Assembly (NCBI GenBank): GCA_017548565.1
Contig: JAFYZU010000024.1
Span: 1-64,000 of the forward strand
DNA length: 64,000 nucleotides
Reading direction: 5' to 3'
From: Treponema sp.
GTDB taxonomy: Bacteria; Spirochaetota; Spirochaetia; Treponematales; Treponemataceae
In this document: piece by piece, positions 54,083 through 63,912 of the stretch
Layout of the letters: every line of letters starts with the position of its first letter
Position numbering within the stretch: position 1 is the first letter of the stretch
The notes under the pieces: model-generated
Database searches by the model: none
What the model saw: the letters and a program-made list of their open reading frames with translations, nothing else
What the model was told of the DNA's origin: nothing
Made by a program: the position numbers and the translations under genes

Positions 54083-57000
54083 TTACATCCTCCTTATCAA
54101 AACCGGAAGCGTTTTTCTCTATTAATTCCTGATCGCGTTCTGTAAGTGCAATCTGTTTTCCCTTTGCATCATAGATTGTAAAATCAAGTGCAAGTCCCCT
54201 CATTTCCTGAACAAGTACATTGAATGATTCCGGAATTCCGATTGGAGATGAAGGATCACCCTTTACAATCGATTCATAAACCTTCGAACGACCGTTCATA
54301 TCATCAGACTTGATTGTCATCATTTCCTGAAGACAGTTTGCAGCACCATATGCTTCGAGAGCCCAAACTTCCATTTCACCAAGACGCTGACCACCAAACT
54401 GTGCCTTACCACCAAGAGGCTGCTGTGTAACAAGAGAGTAAGGACCTGTAGATCGGGCATGCATCTTATCATCAACAAGGTGATGAAGCTTCATGAAGTA
54501 AATTACACCGACAAAAATCGGATTGATGAAAGGTTCACCTGTACGTCCGTCATGAACAATCTGCTTACAGTTTCTTGGAAGACCTGCTTCTTCGAGCTTG
54601 TCTGCAATCATTTCCTGAGAAGGAGACTGGAATACCGGTGATTCATAGAACTGATTCAGATATTTACCTGCAATTCCAAGCTCCGATTCCATAATCTGTC
54701 CGATGTTCATTCGTGAAGGTACACCAAGTGGATTAAGACAAACATCAAGCGGTGTACCGTCTTCAAGATACGGCATGTCTTCTATTGGAAGGATTCTTGC
54801 AACGACACCCTTATTTCCGTGTCGTCCGGCCATTTTATCGCCTTCACAAAGCTTACGTTTATTTGCAATAAGAACCTTAACGACTTTTTCAACGCCAGGA
54901 TTCAAATCATCACCGTTAGCCCTGCTGAGCTGCTGTATATCAATTACGATACCTTCAACACCATGTGGAACAGTAAGTGAAGAATCACGTACTTCCTTAG
55001 CCTTTTCACCGAAAATGGAATTCAAAAGCTTGAATTCAGGAGTAGTTTCAGTTTCTGACTTTGGTGTAACTTTTCCGACAAGAATATCATGAGAGCGGAC
55101 TTTAGAACCGATTCTGATGATACCGTCGTTATCAAGATTTGCAAGTGCTTTTTCCGAAGTATTAGGAATATCACGGGTAATTTTTTCAGGACCAAGCTTT
55201 GTTTCACGAACTTCAGTTGTAAATTCCTTGATATGGATAGATGTATACATATCTTCACGTACAACTCTCTGTGAAATCAAAACAGCGTCTTCGTAGTTAT
55301 ATCCATTCCAAGGAACGAAGCCTACGAGGATATTTCTACCAAGTGCAAGTTCACCGTTAAAGGTTGCAGGTCCGTCAGCAAGTACAGCACCTTCTTTAAC
55401 CTTTGTACCAACTTCAACTGTCGGTCTCTGATGATAACATGTATCCTGGTTAGTACGCTGATATTTAAGAAGAGTATATTCGTCAACTTCGCCTGATTTT
55501 GTCTGAACCTTGATTTTATCGCTTGCTACATAAATAACTTCACCAGGACGTTTTGCTTTAACGAGAACGCCTGAATCATAAGCACATTTCTTTTCCATAC
55601 CGGTACCGACATGTGGTGGTTCCGGGAATAAAAGTGGAACTGCCTGACGCTGCATGTTACAACCCATGAGCGCACGGTTAGCATCGTCGTGTTCAAGGAA
55701 CGGAATCAAAGATGCAGAAACAGAAATAATCTGTCGAGGACAAACATCAATATACTGAACATCCTTTGGTGAACGCTGAGTATAATCTCCCTGTTTTCTA
55801 CATGGAATTGTATCTGTCGGGAACGAACCATCGTCTTTAATACCTTCGACAATCTGTCCTACATAATATTTATCTTCATCCATTGCAGAAAGCCATTCAA
55901 CCTGATCTGTAACCTTGCCGTCTACAACCTTGCGGAATGGTGCTTCGAGGAATCCGTAATCGTTGATTCTTGTAAACATTGCCAGAGAAACAATAAGACC
56001 GATATTCGGACCTTCAGGAGTTTCAATAGGACACATTCTTCCGTAATGAGAATAGTGTACGTCGCGGACTTCAAAGCCGGCACGATCACGTGAAAGACCA
56101 CCAGGACCAAGAGCATTAAGACGACGTTTATGTGTAAGTTCAGCAAGAGGGTTTACCTGATCCATGAACTGAGAAAGCTGTGATGAACCGAAGAATTCTC
56201 TGATTGAAGCAACAATAGGCTTGATTGAAATCAAATCCTGAGGCTTCATTGTATCTGTTTCTTTAAGGCTCATTCTTTCTTTTGCGATTCTTTCCATTCT
56301 TGCAAATGCAGACTTAAGCTGAATAGTCATCAACTCGCCTACAGAACGGATTCGGCGGTTACCAAGATGGTCAATATCATCAATTGTTTCTTCGCCTACA
56401 AATACCTTAATAAGGAATCTCATTGTATTGATGATATCATCCTTAATCAGAGTAGAATCTTTTACGTCATCAGAATATTCAAACTTTTTATTAAGCTTGT
56501 AACGACCTACGCGTCCAAGATCATAACGTCTTTCTGAGAAGAACAGAGAATTCAAATCCTTTTCTGCCTGTTCATAAGTCATAGGCTCGCCAGGCTGAAG
56601 AATCTTGTAAACCTCGTTCAGACAGTCTTCTTTTGAAGGTTCACAATCAATTGAGCCTTCCTTTACAAATTTAACTTCCTCTCTGTCAAAACAGTTGATA
56701 ATCATCTGTGAATCAAGGGAAGTGTTTTTATCATCCTTGCGCTTGCGGTTATCGAAAGAAACTACAACAATTTCAGTGATTTTATTTGCAATAAGATCAT
56801 CGATATCGTGAGGATGAAGTCTTGTACCTGCATTGAAAAGACGCTTATCTTCTCCGTTTTCGTCCTTGATGATTACAGGATCTGCAAGTACTTTATTTAC
56901 GAGCTTTTCTTTTCCGTCAGCGTCTGTCTTAATCTTGATTTTTTCAACATCATAGAAACAGCGGATGATTTCTTCACGTGTAGAATATCCGAGTGCGCGC

Positions 57001-57608
57001 AGGAAAATTGTACCTAAAATCTTCTTTTTGCGGTCAATTTTTGCATAAATAAGTTCTTTTTTCTGGTCAATTTCAAATTCAAGCCATGATCCGCGGTAAG
57101 GAATGATTCTTGAAGAATAAACACCCTTATCATGACAGAAAATTACACCAGGCGAACGATGTATCTGAGAAACAACTACACGCTCTGCACCATTGATAAT
57201 AAATGTACCACGGTCTGTCATGAGCGGAATGTCACCCATATAAATGTCTTTCTGAAGAATTGCACCAGTCTGAAGGAAATTCAAACTGATTCGTGCTTTT
57301 AACGGAACTGCATAAGTTAAATTTTTCTGCTTACATTCCAGTTCGTTGAACTTGATGTTATCCCAGTCAAGTTCATAAAAATCATACTCAAGAGTCATGT
57401 CTCCGTTTGGACTTTCGATTGGAAATGTTGAAGTAAATACGTCCTGAAGACCTTGAGCCAAAACCTTTTCTTTAGCCTTTAATCTTTCCGACTGAAGAAA
57501 ACTTTCATAAGATGAAGTTTGGATTGCAATAAGATTCGGAACATCCATAAAGTTCTGGATGTCTTTACCATAATAACGACGGTCGATTGTTCGAGTTTTC
57601 GCGAACAT
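54075..57608 (-). CDS. rpoB: RNA polymerase beta subunit (Asn at the rifampicin position)
   Basis: 1177 aa from the ATG at 57608, preceded by AGGGGGA; the longer in-frame start at 57680 adds 24 unlike residues. The rifampicin region [32 protein letters not shown] is present. In place of E. coli Ser531 it has Asn (Asn498, codon AAT at 56115-56117), which in spirochaetes is known to give natural rifampicin resistance. Also Val in place of Asn518. Other conserved motifs: [19 protein letters not shown] and [12 protein letters not shown]. Confidence 0.98.
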   Translation of the reverse strand: MFAKTRTIDRRYYGKDIQNFMDVPNLIAIQTSSYESFLQSERLKAKEKVLAQGLQDVFTSTFPIESPNGDMTLEYDFYELDWDNIKFNELECKQKNLTYAVPLKARISLNFLQTGAILQKDIYMGDIPLMTDRGTFIINGAERVVVSQIHRSPGVIFCHDKGVYSSRIIPYRGSWLEFEIDQKKELIYAKIDRKKKILGTIFLRALGYSTREEIIRCFYDVEKIKIKTDADGKEKLVNKVLADPVIIKDENGEDKRLFNAGTRLHPHDIDDLIANKITEIVVVSFDNRKRKDDKNTSLDSQMIINCFDREEVKFVKEGSIDCEPSKEDCLNEVYKILQPGEPMTYEQAEKDLNSLFFSERRYDLGRVGRYKLNKKFEYSDDVKDSTLIKDDIINTMRFLIKVFVGEETIDDIDHLGNRRIRSVGELMTIQLKSAFARMERIAKERMSLKETDTMKPQDLISIKPIVASIREFFGSSQLSQFMDQVNPLAELTHKRRLNALGPGGLSRDRAGFEVRDVHYSHYGRMCPIETPEGPNIGLIVSLAMFTRINDYGFLEAPFRKVVDGKVTDQVEWLSAMDEDKYYVGQIVEGIKDDGSFPTDTIPCRKQGDYTQRSPKDVQYIDVCPRQIISVSASLIPFLEHDDANRALMGCNMQRQAVPLLFPEPPHVGTGMEKKCAYDSGVLVKAKRPGEVIYVASDKIKVQTKSGEVDEYTLLKYQRTNQDTCYHQRPTVEVGTKVKEGAVLADGPATFNGELALGRNILVGFVPWNGYNYEDAVLISQRVVREDMYTSIHIKEFTTEVRETKLGPEKITRDIPNTSEKALANLDNDGIIRIGSKVRSHDILVGKVTPKSETETTPEFKLLNSIFGEKAKEVRDSSLTVPHGVEGIVIDIQQLSRANGDDLNPGVEKVVKVLIANKRKLCEGDKMAGRHGNKGVVARILPIEDMPYLEDGTPLDVCLNPLGVPSRMNIGQIMESELGIAGKYLNQFYESPVFQSPSQEMIADKLEEAGLPRNCKQIVHDGRTGEPFINPIFVGVIYFMKLHHLVDDKMHARSTGPYSLVTQQPLGGKAQFGGQRLGEMEVWALEAYGAANCLQEMMTIKSDDMNGRSKVYESIVKGDPSSPIGIPESFNVLVQEMRGLALDFTIYDAKGKQIALTERDQELIEKNASGFDKEDVNA

Positions 57609-57798
57609 CAGTTCCCCCTGCCTTTTAAGTTCAGTGTTTTTTCTTCTACATACAGAAACTCTGCACAGCAAAGAAAGCACTGATTATTAATCCACCTTTT
57701 GTGGAAAATCATTTTTTGTTTTAATACGACATAAGGGGATACCCGTAAAATATTGAATTCTACCGGCATCCCCTGAAAAATATTAGTTATAAAACTAA
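57609..57798 (-). promoter_or_regulatory. rplL-rpoB gap with a 7-bp stem
   Basis: AGGGGAT (57734-57740) pairs ATCCCCT (57768-57774) around a 27-base loop. On the minus strand no T run follows, so it looks more like an attenuation or RNase III-type processing element than a terminator. This is where E. coli also balances L12 against beta. Confidence 0.45.
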
Positions 57799-58182
57799 TT
57801 ATTTTTTGCTGGCTTTACCACCAGCAGCTTCGATCTTCTTAATGATTTCATCAGCATCAGCTTTAGAAACACCTTCTTTAAGAGTTTTTGGTGCACCTTC
57901 AACCAAAGCTTTAGCTTCGCCAAGTCCAAGACCTGTAATTTCACGAACTGCTTTAATAACAGGAATCTTCTGAGCTGCATCGAAAGAATCAAGAGATACA
58001 GTGAATTCGTTCTGTTCTTCACCACCAGCTGCTGCTCCACCTGCTGCTGCAGGACCTGCTGCTACTGCTACTGCGGCTGTAACACCGAATTTTTCTTCCA
58101 TTGCTTTTACGAGTTCTGAAACTTCAAGAACTGACATAGATGCAATTGCATCCAAAATCTGATCATTTGTGAGAGCTGCCAT
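57799..58182 (-). CDS. rplL: Ribosomal protein L7/L12
   Basis: 127 aa from the ATG at 58182, preceded by GAGGAG. N-terminal dimer domain, Ala/Gly hinge ([18 protein letters not shown]), and C-terminal [37 protein letters not shown]. The stalk protein present in four or six copies per ribosome. Confidence 0.97.
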   Translation of the reverse strand: MAALTNDQILDAIASMSVLEVSELVKAMEEKFGVTAAVAVAAGPAAAGGAAAGGEEQNEFTVSLDSFDAAQKIPVIKAVREITGLGLGEAKALVEGAPKTLKEGVSKADADEIIKKIEAAGGKASKK

Positions 58183-58324
58183 ATTGTCTTCTCCTCTATA
58201 ATAATTAATATCTTCCACCTTGGGTTGCCCCTCAGTGGCAGCAGGGTAAACTCAACTGAGTTCTTTCTGCTCTTTTAACACATAACAGTCGACAGCTATG
58301 AAGCCTGAAATGTGTAAAAAATAC
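58183..58324 (-). promoter_or_regulatory. Structured 142-base rplJ-rplL gap
   Basis: Stem A: ACACAT (58278-58283) with ATGTGT (58310-58315). Stem B: GCAG (58241-58244) ... CTGC (58267-58270) around the palindrome AACTCAACTGAGTT (58249-58262). GGAG precedes rplL. Not an ORF. It may set the high L12:L10 ratio by processing, or hold a separate initiation signal for rplL. Confidence 0.45.
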
Positions 58325-58828
58325 TTATTGTGCTTTTGAATCTGCATAAGCCTTCAATGTAGCGGCAAGTTTCTGAACCGGTCCGTTCATTGCAGACATA
58401 AGCATAGCATAAAGCTGTTTCTTTCCAGGAACCTTTGAGTAAGCTTCAATTTTAGCTACATCATAGATTTCATTTGCGATACTTGCACCCTTTACAGAAA
58501 GAGCAGGAGTATCCTTTGCAAATTCGAAAAGAACCTTTGCAACTTCGTTAGAATCTTCCTTAGCCATTGCAATTACTGTAGGACCTTTAAGATAGTCTGC
58601 TACATTTTCAACTTTCATATCTTCAAATGCGATACGTGCAAAGTTGTTTTTTACAACCTTAAGGACAGCATTCTTTTCACGAAGCTTATCTCTAAGAGCA
58701 GTAATCTGCTCTACTGTAAGACCGCGATAGTCAGCGAAAATAAAATCGCTGTAATCAGCAAATGTCTTTTTAGCGTTTTCAATTGCTTCAGTCTTTGCAG
58801 GCTGAATTTTCTTTGCTCTTACTGCCAT
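58325..58828 (-). CDS. rplJ: Ribosomal protein L10
   Basis: 167 aa. FADYRGLTVEQITALRDKLREK, then helix alpha8 region at the C-terminus that binds L12 dimers. Stop of rplA and this ATG overlap by one base, so the usual L10 leader in front of rplJ is absent here. Confidence 0.96.
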   Translation of the reverse strand: MAVRAKKIQPAKTEAIENAKKTFADYSDFIFADYRGLTVEQITALRDKLREKNAVLKVVKNNFARIAFEDMKVENVADYLKGPTVIAMAKEDSNEVAKVLFEFAKDTPALSVKGASIANEIYDVAKIEAYSKVPGKKQLYAMLMSAMNGPVQKLAATLKAYADSKAQ

Positions 58829-59505
58829 TATTCGCCTTCCTTATAGTCAACCCATACACCAGGGCCCATAGATGAACATACAGATACAGACTGAACAAAT
58901 CCTGTTGTTGTACCAGCCGGCTTCTTTTTGTTTACTTCAGAAAGAAGAGTGTTGATATTTGCAACGATTTTATCAGCATCCATTGAACATTTACCAACTG
59001 CAATGTGAACTACACCTGCTTTGTCGGCACGGAATTCTGTACGACCTTTTTTGAGTTCTGCAACTGCATTAGCTACATCCGGAGTTACAGTACCAGTTTT
59101 CGGGTTAGGCATAAGACCTTTACGACCGAGAACCATACCAAGACGACCTACATCCTTCATCATATCTGGTGTTGCAACACAAACGTCGAATTCAAGCCAT
59201 CCATCCTTAACCTTTTCGATGTATTCTTCACCGGCATAAGCGGCACCGGCATCCAAAGCTTCTTTTACTTTGTCACCCTTACAGAATACGAGAACTTTCT
59301 TTTCGCCACGGAACTGATTTGGGAATACAAGAGTATCACGAACAGTTGCATTTTTTTCAAGGCGAAGTGCTACATGAGCTTCTACAGTTTCATCAAACTT
59401 AGTAAACTTCATGTCCTGAACCATTTTACAAGCTGCAGCAACATCATATTTTTTTGTAAGATCATATTTTGCAGCACTTGCATTATATTTCTTTCCATGT
59501 TTCAT
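58828..59505 (-). CDS. rplA: Ribosomal protein L1
   Basis: 225 aa. [25 protein letters not shown] and [21 protein letters not shown]. Forms the mobile stalk; in E. coli also the translational repressor of rplK-rplA. One base from the rplK stop. Confidence 0.97.
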   Translation of the reverse strand: MKHGKKYNASAAKYDLTKKYDVAAACKMVQDMKFTKFDETVEAHVALRLEKNATVRDTLVFPNQFRGEKKVLVFCKGDKVKEALDAGAAYAGEEYIEKVKDGWLEFDVCVATPDMMKDVGRLGMVLGRKGLMPNPKTGTVTPDVANAVAELKKGRTEFRADKAGVVHIAVGKCSMDADKIVANINTLLSEVNKKKPAGTTTGFVQSVSVCSSMGPGVWVDYKEGE

Positions 59506-59506
59506 A

Positions 59507-59938
59507 TTACTGCTCCACCTCTACACCCATACTGCGTGCAGTACCGGCAATGATTTTTTTAGCTGCTTCAATATCATTTGCATTGATATCAGGCATCTTT
59601 GTTTTTGCGATTTCTTCAAGATCTTTTGCAGATAATTTAGCTACCTTATCAAGAAGAGGATTTCCTGCACCTTTTTCGATTTTGCAGGCTTTTTTGATTA
59701 AAACTGCTGCTGGAGGAGTTTTAAGAATGAATGTGTAAGATTTATCCTGATATACAGTAATTACAACTGGAATAACAAGACCTTTTTCCATTGACTTTGT
59801 TCTGTCATTAAATTCCTGAACAAATTTTGGAGCACTTACACCATGAGGTCCTAAAGCCGGACCAATTGGAGGGGCTGGAGTTGCTGCTCCTGCAGGACAC
59901 TGCAATTTAATGATAGCAGAAACTTTCTTTGTTGCCAT
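59507..59938 (-). CDS. rplK: Ribosomal protein L11
   Basis: 143 aa. [24 protein letters not shown] and a C-terminal domain that senses stalled factors (RelA, EF-G). GGAG before the ATG. Confidence 0.97.
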   Translation of the reverse strand: MATKKVSAIIKLQCPAGAATPAPPIGPALGPHGVSAPKFVQEFNDRTKSMEKGLVIPVVITVYQDKSYTFILKTPPAAVLIKKACKIEKGAGNPLLDKVAKLSAKDLEEIAKTKMPDINANDIEAAKKIIAGTARSMGVEVEQ

Positions 59939-60086
59939 TTTATTTCTCCTAAAGTTGGTGTGTAAGAATCATAAAGATTTCTTACTAACGAGATACCTCT
60001 GTCCAACGGACCTGTACCTCTCCCAAAAACAGGATTTTCGGTTTGCACTTGGGATACAAACCCCTGTAATTGACAAATAACTAATT
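59939..60086 (-). promoter_or_regulatory. Structured nusG-rplK leader, candidate r-protein autoregulatory RNA
   Basis: Four nested helices (plus coordinates): ACAGG 60029-60033 with CCTGT 60063-60067 continuing directly into GGTTTG 60040-60045 with CAAACC 60057-60062, leaving a one-sided six-base bulge; GAGATAC 59990-59996 with GTACCTC 60014-60020 (one G-U) around GTCC-AAC-GGAC; and GTAAGAA 59962-59968 with TTCTTAC 59979-59985. The position matches the E. coli L1-binding leader of rplK-rplA. The motif itself I cannot confirm. Confidence 0.5.
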
Positions 60087-60647
60087 TCAGGCTTTTTCTG
60101 CCTGTAAGAAATTCAACTCTACCGGTGTAGGACGTCCAAAAATCTGAACTTCTACACTAAGCTTTTCTTTTTCTATGCTGATTTCTTTAATTGTACCGGT
60201 AAATGATGCAAACGGACCATCAGTAATCTTAACTGTATCGCCGACATTAAAGTTCTGATTAATACGCTGTGCTTTTTCACCTTTAATTGCACCTGATTTC
60301 ATGAGAAGATTCTTTGCTTCTTCTGCAGTAATAGGAATAGGCCTGTTGTTACGGCTTACATTTCCGACAAAACCTGTAACTCCCTGAATCTTATAAAGCT
60401 TTGCACATGTATCCTTCCATCCCATTTCAGGAAGATCCATTTCAAGCATTATATAACCAGGAAGGAATTTATTATTCCTAACCTTCTTTTTACCGTCTTT
60501 AATTTCTACGATTTCTTCTACAGGAACTCTGACATCAAGAATAACTTCTGCAGAAATTTCACCTTTTTCTAAAAGTGATTTTATTGCACGTTCAATTTTT
60601 CCTTCATATCCTGTATATGTATGAAGAATATACCAACTTCTTGACAT
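60087..60647 (-). CDS. nusG: Transcription antitermination protein NusG
   Basis: 186 aa. NGN domain (SWYILHTYTGYEGKIERAI) and KOW (NVGDTVKITDGPFASFTGTI). Couples RNA polymerase to the ribosome or to Rho. Follows secE by 11 bases. Confidence 0.96.
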   Translation of the reverse strand: MSRSWYILHTYTGYEGKIERAIKSLLEKGEISAEVILDVRVPVEEIVEIKDGKKKVRNNKFLPGYIMLEMDLPEMGWKDTCAKLYKIQGVTGFVGNVSRNNRPIPITAEEAKNLLMKSGAIKGEKAQRINQNFNVGDTVKITDGPFASFTGTIKEISIEKEKLSVEVQIFGRPTPVELNFLQAEKA

Positions 60648-60658
60648 AGAACTCCGCC

Positions 60659-60844
60659 TTATCTAGACATTATCCAGCTAAACAACTGTGTGAAACCAAG
60701 ATCAAAAGCACCGAGAATAACAGCTATGATTATTGTAGAAACAATAACAACCTTGATAGATGAAAAAACATCCTGTTTTGTAGGCCATACAACCTTTTTT
60801 AATTCTGCAACACTTTCGCGGAAGAAATTACCAAATTTAGCCAT
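60659..60844 (-). CDS. secE: Preprotein translocase subunit SecE
   Basis: 61 aa, the short single-span type: amphipathic helix FFRESVAELKKVVWPTKQD, then one membrane segment (about 28-55). Stabilises SecY. Usual secE-nusG order. Confidence 0.95.
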   Translation of the reverse strand: MAKFGNFFRESVAELKKVVWPTKQDVFSSIKVVIVSTIIIAVILGAFDLGFTQLFSWIMSR

Positions 60845-60898
60845 GACATTAATTCCTTAAATAACATTCATCCTGAAAAAAGGATAAACAAAAAATTT

Positions 60899-60971
60899 CA
60901 GGGCAGGCAGGACTTGAACCCACGACAGGCGGTTTTGGAGACCGCTGCTCTACCAACTGAACTACTGCCCT
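60899..60971 (-). tRNA. tRNA-Trp (anticodon CCA)
   Basis: 73-nt cloverleaf: acceptor AGGGCAG/CTGCCCT, D arm GTTC/GAGC, anticodon loop CTCCAAA (CCA), T arm GTGGG-TTCAAGT-CCTGC with two wobble pairs. In the usual place ahead of secE. CCA not encoded. Confidence 0.94.
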
Positions 60972-61007
60972 ATATATTAAAACCGGCGTACCGGTCAAAT
61001 ACCTGTT

Positions 61008-61184
61008 TTATTTTGCCTTTGTTTCTTTGTGCAAAATACTCTTTTTACAGAAAGGACAATACTTGTTTTTTTCTAATTTTCCTGTAATATTCTTACGGTT
61101 TTTATAAGTAGTATAGTTCTTTCTTTTACATTCTGTACACTGCAAAGCGATGATTTCTACAGAACCCTTCTTTTTGCTTCCCAT
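61008..61184 (-). CDS. rpmG: Ribosomal protein L33 (zinc form)
   Basis: 58 aa (ATG at 61184, TAA at 61008-61010). Zinc ligands Cys16, Cys19, Cys43 and Cys46 ([14 protein letters not shown] ... KYCPFCKK). GGAG before the ATG. Between tRNA-Thr and tRNA-Trp, as in other bacteria. Confidence 0.95.
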   Translation of the reverse strand: MGSKKKGSVEIIALQCTECKRKNYTTYKNRKNITGKLEKNKYCPFCKKSILHKETKAK

Positions 61185-61226
61185 AATATGTCTCCTAAAA
61201 AGCCATTCACTTTTATTTTGTTTTTA

Positions 61227-61299
61227 AGCCCATGTGCAGAATCGGACTGCAGACCTCCACATTACCGATGTGGTGCTCTACCAACTGAGCTACAGGGGC
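61227..61299 (-). tRNA. tRNA-Thr (anticodon GGU), atypical T loop
   Basis: 73-nt cloverleaf: D arm GCTC/GAGC, anticodon stem CCACA/TGTGG with loop TCGGTAA (GGT at 61264-61266), T stem TGCAG/CTGCA. Two oddities: T loop is TCCGATT rather than TTCGANY, so the universally conserved U55 is C; and acceptor GCCCCTG/CATGGGC has a C5-U68 mismatch. The gene order suits a functional tRNA-Thr, but decay is possible. Confidence 0.85.
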
Positions 61300-61424
61300 A
61301 CTGCATTCTACACACAATTTCAATAAAAACGTGCGTTTTATGAATATAAAATAACTAGCGATTTATGTCAATAAAGTTATAAGAGAATTTTACATTTTTT
61401 TTAATAAATTTCAAGAATTTTCAG

Positions 61425-61453
61425 TTGAAACATATGTTATTTTATTCTATTTT
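61425..61453 (+). promoter_or_regulatory. Promoter of cysE
   Basis: TTGAAA (61425-61430), 17-base spacer, TATTTT (61448-61453). The upstream ATG at 61454 would abut the -10, so the real start is the next ATG at 61472, which has GAGG five bases before it. Confidence 0.5.
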
Positions 61454-61471
61454 ATGAATAACGAGGTACTT

Positions 61472-62332
61472 ATGGATATTGATAAATTAATCGAAGGCAT
61501 TCTTGATTCATACGATAAAATAGGATTTATCAACAGAACTGATGCAGAAGATTTTCCGAACAGACAGAATGTCGTATCAGTTTTATCAGATTTACAATCT
61601 CTTGTTTTTCCAGGCTTCAGGACTGCAGAAAACATAGATCCTGTCAATATCAAATATGTTACCGGTGAAAAAGTAAACAATATAATTGCAAATCTTACAA
61701 AAGAAATTCAGAAGGCACTTATTTTTACAATCAAACAGTCAAAGGGTTCTGCTGAAAATATAGCCGCCTCACACTGCTTCAAGCTTGCAGAACAGACGGC
61801 AGTGGCACTTATAGAAGAGATTCCTGAAATCAGACGTAAAATAAAACTCGATGTTATTGCCGCTTACAACGGAGATCCTGCAGCACAAAGCAACGAAGAG
61901 GTCATTCTATCATACCCCGGACTAGAAGCAATCCTGGTTCACAGGATAGCGCATTTTCTTTTCAAAAACGGAATTCCATTCATCCCGCGTATAATGAGCG
62001 AGCATGTTCATGGAAAAACAGGAATCGACATTCATCCCGGCGCTACGATCGGAGAATCCTTCTTTATAGATCACGGAACCGGTGTAGTAATCGGAGAAAC
62101 AACTGTAATCGGAAACAACGTTAAAATTTATCAGGGTGTTACACTGGGAGCGTTGAGCGTAAAAAAGAATCTTCAGAATAAAAAACGACATCCAACAATA
62201 GAAGATGATGTTACAATCTATGCAAATGCTACTATCCTCGGCGGTGAAACAGTAATCGGTAAAGGAAGTACAATCGGCGGTAATACCTGGGTTACAAAAT
62301 CAATCCCTGCAGGAACAACTACAACAATTTAG
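61472..62332 (+). CDS. cysE: Serine O-acetyltransferase
   Basis: 286 aa from the ATG at 61472 (see promoter). An N-terminal helical region is followed by a left-handed beta helix of hexapeptide repeats ([37 protein letters not shown]). His residues HPG and DHG are the active-site pair. Makes O-acetylserine from serine and acetyl-CoA for cysteine. C-terminal Ile may bind CysK, as in the cysteine synthase complex (inference). Confidence 0.92.
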   Translation: MDIDKLIEGILDSYDKIGFINRTDAEDFPNRQNVVSVLSDLQSLVFPGFRTAENIDPVNIKYVTGEKVNNIIANLTKEIQKALIFTIKQSKGSAENIAASHCFKLAEQTAVALIEEIPEIRRKIKLDVIAAYNGDPAAQSNEEVILSYPGLEAILVHRIAHFLFKNGIPFIPRIMSEHVHGKTGIDIHPGATIGESFFIDHGTGVVIGETTVIGNNVKIYQGVTLGALSVKKNLQNKKRHPTIEDDVTIYANATILGGETVIGKGSTIGGNTWVTKSIPAGTTTTI

Positions 62333-62389
62333 TTTTACAGAACGATAAAGTCACGAAGCAATGAAAGTTATTAATTGGAGTTAAAAAAA

Positions 62390-62448
62390 CAGATTCCTAA
62401 AAGGCAACGCCAATCAGGAATCTGCCGTCCATCATTGATGGACATCGG
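62390..62448 (+). ncRNA. Candidate structured RNA, two tandem hairpins between cysE and radA
   Basis: Hairpin 1: CAGATTCCT (62390-62398)/AGGAATCTG (62416-62424), 9 bp, with an inner GGC-AAC-GCC. Hairpin 2: GTCCATC-ATT-GATGGAC (62427-62443), 7 bp, within an outer CCG/CGG. Both lie in 60 bases of otherwise unexplained sequence. Could be a cysE 3' UTR element, an sRNA or a radA leader. Strand chosen by the flanking genes. Confidence 0.35.
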
Positions 62449-62459
62449 AGAGAGTTTAT

Positions 62460-62482
62460 CAGCTTATTTACAAGCTGTCTTT
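62460..62482 (+). terminator. Weak terminator after cysE
   Basis: CAGCTT-ATTTAC-AAGCTG then TCTTT. Six-bp stem, short U run. Confidence 0.4.
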
Positions 62483-62556
62483 AATATAATATATATTATT
62501 ATAACAGTCAATAGTTTTTTTATAAAAAGTTTATAAATTCCGGAGATTTTTTTAAA

Positions 62557-63912
62557 ATGACTAAAAAAAACGGCAGTATAATGTACAAATGCTCTTCCTG
62601 CGGATATTCACAGCCAAGATGGCTCGGAAGATGTCCTGAATGCGGTGAATGGAACACCATGGAAGAAATAATCATCGACAATATAAAAGGAAGCTTAATC
62701 AATAATTCAAACCAGACCCAGAAAGCAAAGCCTGTCCAGCTTTCGACAATTACAGCACAGGAAAACACCCGATTTTCTACAGGAATAAGTGAATTTGACA
62801 GGGTTTTAGGGGGTGGTGCAACAAAACGTTCCGCAATTCTTCTCGGCGGTGAACCTGGAATCGGAAAATCAACACTGCTTTTACAGACTGCATCAAAAAT
62901 GTCACAGTCTTTTGATAACAATCAGACAGTTTTGTATATAAGCGGAGAAGAATCTGCAGGTCAGATAAAGGAACGGGCCGACCGTCTTAAGCTTGACTGT
63001 TCTAAAATTCAGATTTTGTGTACATCACGTCTTGAAGACTGTCTTGATGCAATTACAGTTTTAAAACCATCTCTTATAATTGTTGATTCAATTCAGACTG
63101 TATATTCAATTGAAGCAGGTCTTATTCCGCTTACTATAAATCAGCTTAAATACTGTTCAAATGAATTGATAAGCCTTATAAAAGAGCGTGATTCTGTACT
63201 GATTATGAGTGCGCATGTTACTAAAGACGGAAATATTGCCGGTCCTAAAACACTTGAACACATGGTCGATACAGTCATTTCCTTTGAACGCAACAATGAT
63301 GACATCCGATTTCTTCATGCACAGAAAAACCGCTTTGGATCTGTTGATGAAATAGGAATATTTTCGATGACTGAAAACGGTCTTGAAACAGTCAGTGATA
63401 CTGCCAATCTTTTTATAACGAAACGTGAAAGCGAACAGCCGTGCGGTGTTGCCTGTACACCTGTTTTTGAAGGAAGCCGTGTATTTTTAGTCGAAATTCA
63501 GGCGCTTACAGTACCGGCAAAGGCTTCAGTTTCAAGAGTTTACAGCGAAAAAATCGATTCACTGAGAGTTTCACGAATAGCCGCCGTAATTGAAAAAAGA
63601 ACAGGATTATGCTTCAGTGATCAGGATATTTACGTAAATGTCGGCGGCGGAGTAAGACTGACCGAAAGCTCAATAGATGCAGCCCTTGCCGCAGCTCTTT
63701 ATTCTGCCAGAACCGATCTAAAAGTCAGCTCAAAAACTGCATTATTCGGTGAACTTACACTTTCCGGTGAAATAAGAACCGTTACAAAACCAAAACAGAG
63801 AATAAAAGCTTCCCGAAATTTAGGCTTTGAACGTGTCATTTCCTTCGATTCAGAGCAGATAGAAGACAGAATTCATGACATAAAGGAACTGATTAAGACA
63901 GTTTTTGCTTAA
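62557..63912 (+). CDS. radA: DNA repair protein RadA
   Basis: 451 aa. N-terminal zinc finger (Cys12, Cys15, Cys26, Cys29), RecA-like core with Walker A GEPGIGKST, the KNRFGSVDEIG signature specific to RadA, and a C-terminal Lon-like domain. Acts in recombination, branch migration and repair with RecA. GGAG precedes the ATG. 88 bases of non-coding sequence follow to the window end; nothing found there. Confidence 0.96.
   Translation: MTKKNGSIMYKCSSCGYSQPRWLGRCPECGEWNTMEEIIIDNIKGSLINNSNQTQKAKPVQLSTITAQENTRFSTGISEFDRVLGGGATKRSAILLGGEPGIGKSTLLLQTASKMSQSFDNNQTVLYISGEESAGQIKERADRLKLDCSKIQILCTSRLEDCLDAITVLKPSLIIVDSIQTVYSIEAGLIPLTINQLKYCSNELISLIKERDSVLIMSAHVTKDGNIAGPKTLEHMVDTVISFERNNDDIRFLHAQKNRFGSVDEIGIFSMTENGLETVSDTANLFITKRESEQPCGVACTPVFEGSRVFLVEIQALTVPAKASVSRVYSEKIDSLRVSRIAAVIEKRTGLCFSDQDIYVNVGGGVRLTESSIDAALAAALYSARTDLKVSSKTALFGELTLSGEIRTVTKPKQRIKASRNLGFERVISFDSEQIEDRIHDIKELIKTVFA

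Noticed and set aside
61454-61471. Upstream ATG of cysE at 61454
   Set aside because: It abuts the -10 box and has no ribosome site, while the ATG at 61472 has GAGG at the right distance.
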